Source: Anaerolinea thermolimosa
GTDB taxonomy: Bacteria; Chloroflexota; Anaerolineae; Anaerolineales; Anaerolineaceae
Direction: 5' to 3'
DNA: 64,000 bases
Assembly: GCF_001050195.2 (NCBI RefSeq)
Contig: NZ_DF967965.1
Coordinates: 1,443,150 to 1,507,149, forward strand
The notes beneath the pieces were generated by a model. It made no database searches. It was not told the DNA's origin and saw only the letters and a program-made list of their open reading frames with translations. The position numbers were made by a program, and so were the translations under genes. The number at the start of each line of letters is the position of its first letter. Positions within the stretch are counted from its first letter, which is position 1. This document shows positions 26,319-35,745 of the stretch, piece after piece.

Positions 26319-28175
26319 ATGTCAGATAACAAGAAGGAATTACAAGCCATCCCCTTTAAAGCCGAGACCCGCCAACTCCTCAATATCCTGATCCATTCCC
26401 TCTATTCTGAACGAGAGGTATTTTTACGAGAATTAATATCAAATGCCAGTGACGCTCTAACCCGTCTGCATTTTGAAACTTTAACCAATCGGAACATCCT
26501 GGATCCTGATGTTGAAATGGGGATTTGGATTACCCCCAACGAAACAGAACGCACCCTCACCATTCGTGACACCGGGATTGGCATGACCCTGGAAGAGATG
26601 GTTGAAAACCTGGGAACCATCGCCCAGTCCGGAGCGCGTGTCTTCCTTCAGGCGGCTGAATCCAACCCCGGTAATCTTTCTGACATCATCGGGCAGTTTG
26701 GTGTGGGTTTTTATTCGGCCTTTATGGTTGCCGAATGGATTCGGGTTGAATCTCGCTCATTCAGGCCAGAAGCTCAGGGAGCAATCTGGTTCTCTACGGG
26801 TGATGATACATTTACTGTCGAACCGGCAGACATCCACACCCGTGGAACCACAGTGACCATTAAACTCAAAGAAGATGCTTTGGAGTTTACCAGGTCCTAC
26901 CGCCTGCGGGAAATTATTAAAAAACATTCTGATTACATTCCATATCCTATTTATCTTGGTGAAGACAAGGAGCAGGTCAACCAACAAACCGCCCTCTGGA
27001 GAACCCCTCCTCGTGAGGTTGCAAAAGAACAAGCGTTTGAATTTTACCGACAATTAACCCTCGACTTCAATGAACCATTGACTTATCTTCATTTGAATAT
27101 TGATGCGCCGGTTCAGTTGTATGCCCTTTTATTCATTCCTTCCACTCCTGAAAAGCCCCTTTTCTCCCCAAGGAAGGAAGACGGGCTAAAACTGTATGCC
27201 AGAAAAGTACTGATCCAGGAATATTGCCGGGACATTCTCCCTAATTATTTCCGCTTCGTTCAGGGTGTCGTTGATTCAGAGGATATTCCTTTAAACGTTT
27301 CCAGAGAAACCATTCAGGCATCAAAAGCCATGCCGCAATTAAAGAAAGTTGTAACCCGAAAACTTCTGGATCATCTCAACGCAATGGGAAAAGACCAGGC
27401 CGATAACTATGCGAAGTTCTGGAAGGCTTTTGGTGCATACATCAAAGAAGGTGTGGCCACCGATCACGAAACCCATTCAGATCTTGTTCCCCTTTTGCGT
27501 TTCGTAACGCTCAACCATCCCGATTCGCTGATTTCCCTCGACCAGTACATCGAGGAAGCCCACCCAGACCAGAAAAAAATTTACTACCTTCTTGGAGATG
27601 ACCCTCGAGCTGTTTTCCACAGTCCACACCTTGACCTGTATCGCAAGAATAAGGTAGATGTTCTTCTTCTCTCCGACCCCCTTGATCCTTTTGTTATGCT
27701 CTCTCTGACCCAGTATAAAGATTATTCTCTGGTCAATGCTGCTCTTGAAAAACCTCAAACCTCGAGCCAGGAGCCTGAACCAGAGCCAGAAGAATCCCTC
27801 CCTCTTGATGAAGTGAATCGCCTCATTCGCCTCTTCAAAGAACGACTGGGAGAGAAAGTATCTGAAGTGCGGTCAACAGACCGATTAACGACATCACCGG
27901 TACGGCTGGTGAATAAAGACGGATCACTGCAACAGGAAGTACAGAAAGTGTATCAGCTCATGCGAAAAGAATATACCTTACCGGAAAAAATCCTTGAGAT
28001 TAATCCATCCCATGAGCTGATCAAGCAATTATCCTCCCTTCCGGAAGAGGATGAAAGGGTACCTCTAGCCATCGACCAGCTGTTCGAAAATGCTCTCCTA
28101 ATCGAGGGCTTGCACCCCGACCCCGCAGGAATGGTCGACCGAATCAATCGACTTCTGAAAACTGCCTTAAAATAA
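26319..28175 (+). CDS. htpG: Molecular chaperone HtpG (Hsp90)
   Basis: A 618-residue bacterial Hsp90. The N-terminal GHKL ATP-binding domain contains the ELISNASDAL helix (about 34-43), DTGIGMT (about 84), GTIAQSG (about 105) and GQFGVGFYSAFMV (about 127). The middle domain has the RGTTVTIKLKED stretch and SREtIQ-like residues (LNVSRETIQ). A short C-terminal dimerisation domain follows. Length is close to E. coli HtpG. GGAGG at 26306-26310 is 8 nt before ATG 26319, which I prefer over 26304. A strong terminator ends the unit. A CIRCE element is not seen upstream. Confidence 0.95.
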   Translation: MSDNKKELQAIPFKAETRQLLNILIHSLYSEREVFLRELISNASDALTRLHFETLTNRNILDPDVEMGIWITPNETERTLTIRDTGIGMTLEEMVENLGTIAQSGARVFLQAAESNPGNLSDIIGQFGVGFYSAFMVAEWIRVESRSFRPEAQGAIWFSTGDDTFTVEPADIHTRGTTVTIKLKEDALEFTRSYRLREIIKKHSDYIPYPIYLGEDKEQVNQQTALWRTPPREVAKEQAFEFYRQLTLDFNEPLTYLHLNIDAPVQLYALLFIPSTPEKPLFSPRKEDGLKLYARKVLIQEYCRDILPNYFRFVQGVVDSEDIPLNVSRETIQASKAMPQLKKVVTRKLLDHLNAMGKDQADNYAKFWKAFGAYIKEGVATDHETHSDLVPLLRFVTLNHPDSLISLDQYIEEAHPDQKKIYYLLGDDPRAVFHSPHLDLYRKNKVDVLLLSDPLDPFVMLSLTQYKDYSLVNAALEKPQTSSQEPEPEPEESLPLDEVNRLIRLFKERLGEKVSEVRSTDRLTTSPVRLVNKDGSLQQEVQKVYQLMRKEYTLPEKILEINPSHELIKQLSSLPEEDERVPLAIDQLFENALLIEGLHPDPAGMVDRINRLLKTALK

Positions 28176-28186
28176 AAAAAGGACTT

Positions 28187-28222
28187 CGAAACTGTGGAGA
28201 TGCTCTCCACAGTTTCGTTTAT
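28187..28222 (+). terminator. Rho-independent terminator after htpG
   Basis: A perfect 14-bp hairpin joins 28187-28200 and 28204-28217 with a 3-nt loop, followed by TTTAT. It begins 12 nt after the htpG stop. Confidence 0.85.
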
Positions 28223-28303
28223 AAATGATTAATGGCTTCAAAATTCGTTACTTTCAGGTCATTAAATGTGTTTAAAATAAGTTTGGTTAATTCATATATG
28301 ACC

Positions 28304-28331
28304 TTGTTAGTCAACTTATCATTCTTGTAAT
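28304..28331 (+). promoter_or_regulatory. Sigma-70-type promoter of the acyl-CoA synthetase gene
   Basis: TTGTTA at 28304-28309 and TGTAAT at 28326-28331 are 16 bp apart within an AT-rich stretch. The leader contains GGAGG at 28341-28345, 6 nt before the GTG start. Confidence 0.55.
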
Positions 28332-28351
28332 GATCTTTTTGGAGGATAACA

Positions 28352-30466
28352 GTGAAGAACTCAGCGATAGATGCCATCATGCACCCGGAATCCCTGGCCG
28401 TGGTTGGTGCTTCCACCACCCCTGGAAAGATCGGATATACCGTTCTCGAAAACCTGGTTAAGCAAGGATATACAGGGAAAATTTACCCGATCAATCCCAG
28501 TGCTGATGAGATCCTGGGATTGAAATGCTATCATTCCATCCTGGAAGTTCCAGGCACGGTTGATGCTGCTGTCATGACTATCCCTGCCAAACTCGTCCCT
28601 CAGGCTGTTGAGGAATGTGGTAAGAAGGGCGTTAAAGGGTTGATTATCATCACTTCTGGTTTCAGCGAAGTCGGGAAGAGAGAACTGGAAGAACAAATCG
28701 TCGATATAGCCCACCAGTATAATATGAGGATTCTGGGGCCAAACATTGTAGGTGTTTTATCGAACTCAGATAAAATGAATGCTTCGTTTGCCCCTTACCT
28801 GCCATTACCAGGAAAAGCCACCCTTGTCAGCCAGAGTGGTGCATTGTTGATCGCCATTGATGCATCCACCTATACCCGGGGCGTTGGCTTCGATAAGCTG
28901 ATTTCTATCGGCAACATGTCAGACCTCGACTTTGCCGATATGATCGCCTGGCTTAATGACGATCCCAATACATCTTGCGTGACTCTTTATGTAGAAGGAT
29001 TTAAAAACGGTCGACGTTTTATGGACGTTTGCCGGGCGTCATCCAAACCAATCATTGCATTAAAATCGGGTGTTTCTGCTCATGGAGCAGCGGCAGCAGC
29101 ATCTCATACCGGTTCGCTTGCCGGCGCAGCCAAGGTATATGGGGCAGCTTTCGAGCAGGCTGGTGTCGTTCAGGCTTCAGACCTGGATAATCTCTTCGAT
29201 CGAACCCTTGCCCTATCCCTGCAGCCTCCTATGAAAGGGGATAATCTTTTAATCATCACCAATGGTGGAGGTGTTGGTGTACTTGCCACCGATGCTGCTG
29301 AACGTTATGATCTGCCTCTGAAATTTGCCCCTGCCGAAGTTCAGGCCGAGCTGAAGAAACATATGCCTGAATTTGGATCGGCAAAGAACCCGGTTGATCT
29401 GACCGGGATGGCAGGGAATGAGTGGTACCACGACGCGATCAAATTCGCCTATGCCCACAATTGGGTAGATGGACTGGTCGTCCTGTATTGTGAAACTGCT
29501 GTAACCGATCCTTTGGAGATTGCCAAAAGCATCAAATCCGCCCTTGATGAATCAGGCACTAAGGGGAAGCCCGTGACTGTTTCTTTCGTCGGTGGAGAAC
29601 GTTCCGAAAAAGCCATGAGCTGGCTGGTCGATCATGGCATTCCCGCGTATGGTGCTCCCGATACCGCAGTCAATGCAATGGCCGCCCTCAGGGAATTTGC
29701 CCGCATGAAGGAAATGGTGAACGAATCAGTCGCCGCCTGCGGAGAGGAAGGTCGGGCTGAGGCTTTGAAAGTCATTGAACATGCCCGGGCTGAAGGTCGG
29801 GATTCGCTGACTGAAATTGAAGCGAAACAGGTTTTCTCTGCCTACGGCCTCCCCGTAACGCGAACAAAGCTTGCCACCTCCGAAGACGAAGCCGTTGCCA
29901 TTGCCAGGGAAATTGGTTTCCCGGTAGTGATGAAAATTGTATCCCCTGATATTCTCCACAAATCCGATGCAGGTGGGGTCAAGGTCAACATCAAAGACGA
30001 AGCTGCAGTACGTGAAGCCTACCGGGCTATCCTGACCAACGCGCGAAATTATAAATCAGACGCCAATATTCACGGCATCGCCATCCAGGAAATGGCACCC
30101 TGGGGGACCGAGGTCATTCTCGGGTCAGTTAACGACCAGACTTTTGGCCCAACGATGATGTTTGGTCTCGGCGGGATTTTCGTCGAAGTCCTTAAGGATG
30201 TAACCTTCCGGGTGGCTCCAGTGGCAACCAGCCAGGCTCTGCGAATGTTGGCCGAAATCCGTGGAGCGCCCATCCTCGCTGGCATTCGGGGAGAAGAACC
30301 TCGCGACCGAAAAGTCCTTGCAGAGACGATCTGCGCTTACTCCAATATGATTCTCGACCTGGCAGATGAAATTGCCGAGTCGGATGCCAATCCCGTGCTG
30401 GTATATGCCGAAGGCAAAGGGGTCAAAGTAGTCGACGCCCGGATTATTTTGAAACCCCGTCCATAA
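28352..30466 (+). CDS. ADP-forming acetate/acyl-CoA synthetase (fused alpha-beta)
   Basis: This 704-residue protein fuses the parts of an ADP-forming acyl-CoA synthetase. A CoA-binding Rossmann domain comes first (SLAVVGASTTPGKIGYTVLENL). Two succinyl-CoA-ligase-like domains follow, with the catalytic His in AAASHTGSLAG (about 250). A C-terminal ATP-grasp domain starts near 475 (ILHKSDAGGVKVN, about 535). It converts acyl-CoA, ADP and phosphate to acid, CoA and ATP, giving substrate-level ATP in fermenters. No GNAT domain follows, so it is not a Pat-type acetyltransferase. The start is GTG with GGAGG upstream. A strong terminator follows. Confidence 0.9.
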   Translation: MKNSAIDAIMHPESLAVVGASTTPGKIGYTVLENLVKQGYTGKIYPINPSADEILGLKCYHSILEVPGTVDAAVMTIPAKLVPQAVEECGKKGVKGLIIITSGFSEVGKRELEEQIVDIAHQYNMRILGPNIVGVLSNSDKMNASFAPYLPLPGKATLVSQSGALLIAIDASTYTRGVGFDKLISIGNMSDLDFADMIAWLNDDPNTSCVTLYVEGFKNGRRFMDVCRASSKPIIALKSGVSAHGAAAAASHTGSLAGAAKVYGAAFEQAGVVQASDLDNLFDRTLALSLQPPMKGDNLLIITNGGGVGVLATDAAERYDLPLKFAPAEVQAELKKHMPEFGSAKNPVDLTGMAGNEWYHDAIKFAYAHNWVDGLVVLYCETAVTDPLEIAKSIKSALDESGTKGKPVTVSFVGGERSEKAMSWLVDHGIPAYGAPDTAVNAMAALREFARMKEMVNESVAACGEEGRAEALKVIEHARAEGRDSLTEIEAKQVFSAYGLPVTRTKLATSEDEAVAIAREIGFPVVMKIVSPDILHKSDAGGVKVNIKDEAAVREAYRAILTNARNYKSDANIHGIAIQEMAPWGTEVILGSVNDQTFGPTMMFGLGGIFVEVLKDVTFRVAPVATSQALRMLAEIRGAPILAGIRGEEPRDRKVLAETICAYSNMILDLADEIAESDANPVLVYAEGKGVKVVDARIILKPRP

Positions 30467-30496
30467 ATTATTCGCTAATTAGGGAAAGAAAAAAAA

Positions 30497-30528
30497 CAAG
30501 GCCGGTGGGCTTCCACCGGCCTTGTTTT
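30497..30528. terminator. Bidirectional terminator
   Basis: CAAGGCCGGTGG (30497-30508) and CCACCGGCCTTG (30513-30524) form a perfect 12-bp stem with a GCTT loop. An A-run lies on the left and TTTT on the right, serving the convergent genes on both sides. Confidence 0.88.
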
Positions 30529-30531
30529 GCA

Positions 30532-30948
30532 TCAGGTTTTTTCTCTTAATGATTGTCTAGCCCCTACCCATGGTTGCCCCAGACGGTTACGCTCTGCCAC
30601 CTGAACACTTGATAATTTTCCTCCTATCTGAGCCGCAATTAAAGCCACCTGTCCCCAATCTTCTGCCAGAACCGCCTTTTCCATTTGCTCCCCCAGCCGG
30701 GCAGACCAATCCCACTCCATACGGAATCGGTCGGCTTTTAACCAGTATCCTTTCTTTTCCCAGGCGGTCACCGAGGTTTCAATCGTCTCAGAAATTGCCT
30801 GTAATGCCAGAGCAATGTAAGCCGCCAAATCTCGGCTGGTATCATCTGGCTGCGTCTGCTTCATCAGTTCCCGGAGCGCAAGGACTGTAGATTTTGCCAG
30901 TCGATTTCGCTCTTTACCCGCGCTATCCGGATTGATGACTCTTCCCAT
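30532..30948 (-). CDS. Unrecognised 138-residue helical protein
   Basis: A soluble, mostly alpha-helical protein without a recognised domain. Its start is well marked by GGGAGG about 5 nt upstream of the ATG. The N-terminus reads MGRVINPDSAGKERNRLAKS, followed by long helices rich in Ala, Glu and Leu and a Trp-rich stretch (YWLKADRFRMEWDW). No signal peptide or membrane segment. It precedes alaS in the opposite order on the same strand, about 100 nt downstream of the alaS stop, so it may be expressed from its own promoter or by read-through. Confidence 0.7.
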   Translation of the reverse strand: MGRVINPDSAGKERNRLAKSTVLALRELMKQTQPDDTSRDLAAYIALALQAISETIETSVTAWEKKGYWLKADRFRMEWDWSARLGEQMEKAVLAEDWGQVALIAAQIGGKLSSVQVAERNRLGQPWVGARQSLREKT

Positions 30949-31050
30949 GAAAACCTCCCAATGGTTTAATCCCGAGGATTATACTGGAAAATTCCAGCCT
31001 TAGTAATAAATGGATTCCAAGAAAACCGCCCCAGGAAGGGGCGGAGAGAT

Positions 31051-33792
31051 TTAAGCCGTTTTCTCTCGAATGTAATTTTCCACTTCATGAAGGGCTTGCG
31101 GTAGCTTTTCAGCATCCCGACCACCGGCCTGGGCCATATTCGGGCGGCCTCCTCCTCCGCCCCCTACCACCTGTGCAACTCGCTTCACCAATTCACCGGC
31201 GTGAAATCCCCTTCGTATTAAATCATCGGTTACTGAACCGACAATGAGCGGCTTTCCATCCATCACACTGGCCAGAACAATGACTCCCTGCTGTGGATGT
31301 AGTTGGCGAAACCGATCAGCCAGCGAACGCAACGCATCAACATCAGCCCCGGGAATCTCTACGGCGAGGTATGTAATATCATTCAGGACTTTGGTGTTTC
31401 GTAATAGAGTTTCAAAACGCTGCGTAACCAGTGCCTGACGTAAGGTATGATTTTCCTTCCGAACCGCGGCCAATTCATCGAGTAAATTCTCCACTTTTAC
31501 AGGAATTTCATCCAGTGATGAGCTTAATTTCTCAGCTGTGGCTCGTAAGATACGGAACCGTTTCTGAACCAGCTCATACGCAGCTCTACCTGTGACTGCC
31601 TCGATACGCCGAATACCTGCCGCAGCGCTTCCCTCGCTGGTGATTAAGAAGAGTCCAATATCTGCTGTTTCTTCCACGTGAGTGCCACCACATAATTCAT
31701 ACGATATGGGTTCAGTGGCCCCAATGGTCACGGTTCGCACATTTTCGGCATACTTTTCACCAAATAACGCCATGGCGCCTTCTGCCACAGCTTGCTGTAA
31801 TGGCTTTACTCGTGTCTCAAGCCGATAATTAGCCAGGATTGCATGATTAACCCCCTCTTCGATTCTCTCAATCTGCTCCTGTGTCAGAGCTTCTGGATGC
31901 GTAAAATCGAATCGTAGACGATCCGGAGCAACCAGCGACCCGGCCTGACGAGCATGGGAGCCAAGAACGGCCTGGAGTTCAGCATGAAGGAGATGAGTCG
32001 CTGTGTGATTTCTCATGATGTCTCTGCGTCTCGCAGCATCCACCCGAGCAATCGCTCCATCTCCAACTTTTATTACACCGCGAAGAACACGACCGCTGTG
32101 CACAATGATACCCGCGGCGGGTTTCCGCATTGCTTCCACCTGCAGCTCCCAGCGCGGCTCAGATGTAGAGACTATCTTCCCTGTATCTGAGACCTGCCCC
32201 CCCGATTCAATATAAAAACACGTTTTTGGAAGAATCACCTCTACTACGTCTCCAGGGAAAGCCTCGCCTACCACCTCTCCTTCCCGGACGATCGCCAGCA
32301 CTTCTCCTTCAACCTCAATCGCAGAGTAAGGGTCGTAAACCACACCGTCGTTGTTTAACTTTGCCTCTTTTCGTAAATTTTCAAAGACCCGACGATAAAT
32401 GTCCACATCCTCGCCACCAAGAGGCCCAAAGGCTTTCCCCGCGCCTGATGCTACCCGGTGTGCTTCCATTGCCTCTCGGAAGCCCATTTGATCCACTTCC
32501 AGGCCCTGTTCACGAGCAATATCTCTGGTTAACTCAAGAGGTAATCCATGGGTTGCATACAGTTCAAAGGCCACCTGGCCATCAAGTACCTGTTCTTTCC
32601 GTTCCTTCAAATCATTCAGATAAACCTGAAGTTGACTCACCCCGGTTTCAACAGTGCGTTGAAAGCGTTCTTCTTCTCGGGTGATATTTGAAAGAATTGC
32701 ATCCCGATTTTTAACCAGTTCAGGGAAAAAATCGCCATAACGATCAATCACCACTTCCGCAACCTTTGCAAGGAAAGGTTGGTTTAAGCCAATTTTGCTC
32801 CCAAATCGCGCTGCCCGTCGGATAATCATCCGGCACACATAATTACGTCCGGTATTGCCCGGAACAACCCCATCAGCAATTAAAAAGGCTGAAGCTCTGG
32901 CATGGTCAGCAATTACCCGGTAAGGGGTGAAATTATTCTCCCGCTCTTCATCGGTATGACCGGTCATCTCTTGAACTTTCATAAGCAACGGCCAGAAGAG
33001 ATCGGTACGGTAATTAGAGTTTACTCCTTGGAGTAAAGAGACGATACGTTCAAACCCCATTCCTGTATCCACGTGCCTGGCCGGTAATGGCTCAAGGGTA
33101 GACGGCCCTGTCCGATTATATTGAATAAACACAAGATTCCAAATTTCCACAAACCGTTTACAGTCCCCGTTAACCTGACACACATGACCGGGAACTCCCC
33201 TCTTATCACAGGCCTCTTCGCCGCGATCATAATTAATTTCACTGCACGGACCGCAGGGGCCTGTATCGGCCATTTCCCAAAAATTATCTTTTCGGCCAAA
33301 GAACAGAACATGGTCTGTAGCCATTCCCGGCTGTGATTTCCATATCTCAGCCGCTTCCTCATCCGTCGGGATTTCTCCCTTTTCATCTTTGAAACAGGTG
33401 GCGTACAACCTTGATGGATCAATTTCAAAAATCTGAGTTAGCAATTCCCAGGCCCAGCTAATAGCTTCTTTTTTGTAATAATCCCCAAAGGACCAGTTCC
33501 CCAGCATTTCAAAGAAGGTATGGTGCGTATCATCACGACCCACATCGTCCAGATCATTATGTTTTCCAGCAACCCGCATGCATTTTTGTGAATTGACCGC
33601 CCTTTTATAGGGTCGGTGATCCGTGCCGAGAAAAACATCTTTGAATTGAACCATACCAGCGTTGGTAAACAACAAGGTTTGATCCCCGCCTGGAACCAGA
33701 GAGGACGAGGGCACAAAAGTATGTCCTTTTTGTTCAACAAAAAACCGGATAAATGTCTGACGAATTTCTGAGCCGCTCAACTTGTTTTTCAT
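31051..33792 (-). CDS. alaS: Alanine--tRNA ligase
   Basis: A 913-residue AlaRS of standard arrangement. The N-terminal class II catalytic domain is seen in RQTFIRFFVEQKGHTFVPSS and LFTNAGMVQFKDVFLG. A tRNA-recognition domain follows, then the editing domain with zinc ligands HTATHLLHAEL and CGGTHVEE, and a C-terminal DHHA1 domain with the glycine-rich GGGGGGRPNMAQAG motif. An upstream frame opens at 33852, but the -10 box at 33832-33837 lies inside it. ATG 33792 also matches where the family begins (MKNKLSGSEIRQTF). The gene is divergent from the SpoIIE-type phosphatase. Confidence 0.97.
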   Translation of the reverse strand: MKNKLSGSEIRQTFIRFFVEQKGHTFVPSSSLVPGGDQTLLFTNAGMVQFKDVFLGTDHRPYKRAVNSQKCMRVAGKHNDLDDVGRDDTHHTFFEMLGNWSFGDYYKKEAISWAWELLTQIFEIDPSRLYATCFKDEKGEIPTDEEAAEIWKSQPGMATDHVLFFGRKDNFWEMADTGPCGPCSEINYDRGEEACDKRGVPGHVCQVNGDCKRFVEIWNLVFIQYNRTGPSTLEPLPARHVDTGMGFERIVSLLQGVNSNYRTDLFWPLLMKVQEMTGHTDEERENNFTPYRVIADHARASAFLIADGVVPGNTGRNYVCRMIIRRAARFGSKIGLNQPFLAKVAEVVIDRYGDFFPELVKNRDAILSNITREEERFQRTVETGVSQLQVYLNDLKERKEQVLDGQVAFELYATHGLPLELTRDIAREQGLEVDQMGFREAMEAHRVASGAGKAFGPLGGEDVDIYRRVFENLRKEAKLNNDGVVYDPYSAIEVEGEVLAIVREGEVVGEAFPGDVVEVILPKTCFYIESGGQVSDTGKIVSTSEPRWELQVEAMRKPAAGIIVHSGRVLRGVIKVGDGAIARVDAARRRDIMRNHTATHLLHAELQAVLGSHARQAGSLVAPDRLRFDFTHPEALTQEQIERIEEGVNHAILANYRLETRVKPLQQAVAEGAMALFGEKYAENVRTVTIGATEPISYELCGGTHVEETADIGLFLITSEGSAAAGIRRIEAVTGRAAYELVQKRFRILRATAEKLSSSLDEIPVKVENLLDELAAVRKENHTLRQALVTQRFETLLRNTKVLNDITYLAVEIPGADVDALRSLADRFRQLHPQQGVIVLASVMDGKPLIVGSVTDDLIRRGFHAGELVKRVAQVVGGGGGGRPNMAQAGGRDAEKLPQALHEVENYIREKTA

Positions 33793-33831
33793 ATAACGCC
33801 TGATCTCCGTTTCTCTCCCAATCGTGCCTGA

Positions 33832-33860
33832 ATTATACGCAACAAGAGGCATGGAAGCAA
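33832..33860 (-). promoter_or_regulatory. alaS promoter
   Basis: On the minus strand TTGCTT (33860-33855) and TATAAT (33837-33832) are 17 bp apart. Transcription would begin near 33825, leaving a leader of roughly 30 nt before ATG 33792. Confidence 0.65.
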
Positions 33861-33972
33861 TGAAACACCAGCCAGCAGCAGGATTATTTCCAAACCGGGC
33901 TTTCTAAAAAAGTCGTGAACGTTTGTAAAAAGCTGGTTTCAAAAATTATTACTTTTGTATTAAAATCAATTC

Positions 33973-34692
33973 ATGGAAATTCAAATCGCCGTTGCAAAGA
34001 CCAATAAATACGCAACATCCGAAAGCGGAGATACTCTGGAAACTGTCGAACGGCCCAACGGAGGCGTTTCGGTTGTTCTGGCTGATGGACAAACATCAGG
34101 AAAAGGGGCCAAAGTTATATCCTCTATGGTCGTTCGCAAGGTGATTAGTCTGCTCGCTGAAGGGGTTCGAGATGGAGCTGCAGCTCGGGCAGCTTCAGAT
34201 TATCTCTACACTGAACGGGGCGGGAAAGTCTCAGCCACCTTGAACATCCTTTCAGCAGATCTGCAATCTCACACCATCGTGATTACCAGTAATAATCATT
34301 GCCCGGTCATCATTGCTCAAGGTGATCATATCGAATGCCTGGCTACTGAGAGCTCACCCATTGGCACATCCCGAAACATTCGCCCCACTATTACCGAGAT
34401 ACCTTTAGAAGGGCGTACGACGGTAGTGATGTATACTGATGGCCTGATGCACGCCGGAGAACAGTACGGCGAGTCACTGGATATTTGCACCCTCCTCGAG
34501 TCTCATCTGGAAGAACAGGAACCCACTGCTCAGCAAATAGCCGATGCCATCTTATTGCAGGCCCTTCGTCTGGACCAGAATCGTCCCAATGACGATATGA
34601 GCGTGGTCGTCCTCCGGGTATTACCTCGGAACACAGATCAAATTCGCCGCATGGTCGTCAGATTGCCATTTGGGCCTGTTGCCGATGAGTGA
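33973..34692 (+). CDS. SpoIIE/PPM-type serine phosphatase
   Basis: A 239-residue single-domain phosphatase of the PP2C/SpoIIE family. Metal-binding acidic residues are present: VVLADGQTSGKGAK (Asp about 38), VMYTDGLMHAGE (Asp about 157) and DQNRPNDDMSVVVLR (Asp about 207-208). There is no sensor domain, so it resembles stand-alone RsbU/RsbX-like phosphatases that reset anti-sigma partner switches. No anti-sigma factor kinase is present in the window. It lacks a normal Shine-Dalgarno sequence; a TAAAAT box at 33961-33966 ends 6 nt before the ATG. A channel protein follows 3 nt after the stop. Confidence 0.8.
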   Translation: MEIQIAVAKTNKYATSESGDTLETVERPNGGVSVVLADGQTSGKGAKVISSMVVRKVISLLAEGVRDGAAARAASDYLYTERGGKVSATLNILSADLQSHTIVITSNNHCPVIIAQGDHIECLATESSPIGTSRNIRPTITEIPLEGRTTVVMYTDGLMHAGEQYGESLDICTLLESHLEEQEPTAQQIADAILLQALRLDQNRPNDDMSVVVLRVLPRNTDQIRRMVVRLPFGPVADE

Positions 34693-34695
34693 GTT

Positions 34696-35745
34696 ATGCC
34701 TTCGATATCCTCGAGGCAAAACTGGAGAAAACTTAAAGCTGGGTGGCGTGATACCCGAATCTTACTCGGACAATTTCGCCGTCCCCTTTATATTTTTATT
34801 TTTTTAATGGTAGGGTGCGGCGCTCTTTATGACCGCCTTTCCCAGTTTACTGCTTCCCCTACATCATCCTTTATTGAAGGTGTGTATGATGTTCTCACCC
34901 TGGTTTTTCTTCAACCCATCGAACCTTTTCCGAACGAATGGTATTTACAGCTTTTTTACTTTATCCTTCCAGTAGCCGGTATTGGTCTTCTTGCACTGGG
35001 GCTGGCCGAATTTGGAATCATGTTTTTTAATCGGAGCGCACGAGGAAAGGAATGGCAAATGGCCGTAGCATCCACACTTTCAAACCATATCATAGTGGTG
35101 GGTTTAGGCCATCTTGGTTATCGGGTTGTGTTGCATCTCCACGATCTGGGCCATGACCTTGTAGTCATCGAATTATCTTCCAAACCTCACCTCTGGAATC
35201 ACCTGCAGAAACTCGGAATTCCCGTCCTCGAAGACGATGCAACCCGCCCGGATATTCTCTCTGCAGCGGGGGTACGGCAGGCTCAAACGATCATCCTTTG
35301 TACTCAGAATGACAGTTTGAACCTTGAGGTCGCCCTTAAAGCCCGAAATTTTAATCCTTCGATCAGGGTAGTGATTCGAATTTTCGATAATGATTTTGCC
35401 GAATTACTCCAGAAGCAATTTGGCTTTTACGCCTTGAGCGCCACAGGAATGGCCGCCCCTCTTTTTGCTGCAGCTGCTACCAATATCGATCTCACGCCCC
35501 CCATCCTGATCGAAGGACAACCTCACATTCTTGCTCGCCTTGAGATTTCCGAATTCTCCAGCCTCGACGGTTTAAGTGTAAACGAGATTGAAGAAAAATA
35601 CCACACAAGCCTGATTTACCTGGCTCAAGATGGTCGAACAATGTTTCATCCTGAAGGATCAATCTCTGTGCACAAAGGAGCCTCTCTGGCCCTTTTTGGC
35701 ACACCAGCCAATATCAACCTGGTCTTAAATGAGAACCGAAGTTGA
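34696..35745 (+). CDS. Two-TM channel-like protein with RCK (TrkA-N/TrkA-C) domain
   Basis: A 349-residue protein. Two membrane helices (about 29-47 and 90-115) flank a pore-loop-like region. A cytoplasmic Rossmann TrkA-N domain follows (HIIVVGLGHLGYRVVLHLHD, about 132-250), then a TrkA-C domain. This is the layout of MthK-type potassium channels gated by ligands. However, the pore region (VYDVLTLVFLQPIEPFP) lacks the TVGYGD-type selectivity filter, so potassium selectivity is doubtful. The gene is 3 nt downstream of the phosphatase and overlaps the next gene by 17 nt. Confidence 0.82.
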   Translation: MPSISSRQNWRKLKAGWRDTRILLGQFRRPLYIFIFLMVGCGALYDRLSQFTASPTSSFIEGVYDVLTLVFLQPIEPFPNEWYLQLFYFILPVAGIGLLALGLAEFGIMFFNRSARGKEWQMAVASTLSNHIIVVGLGHLGYRVVLHLHDLGHDLVVIELSSKPHLWNHLQKLGIPVLEDDATRPDILSAAGVRQAQTIILCTQNDSLNLEVALKARNFNPSIRVVIRIFDNDFAELLQKQFGFYALSATGMAAPLFAAAATNIDLTPPILIEGQPHILARLEISEFSSLDGLSVNEIEEKYHTSLIYLAQDGRTMFHPEGSISVHKGASLALFGTPANINLVLNENRS

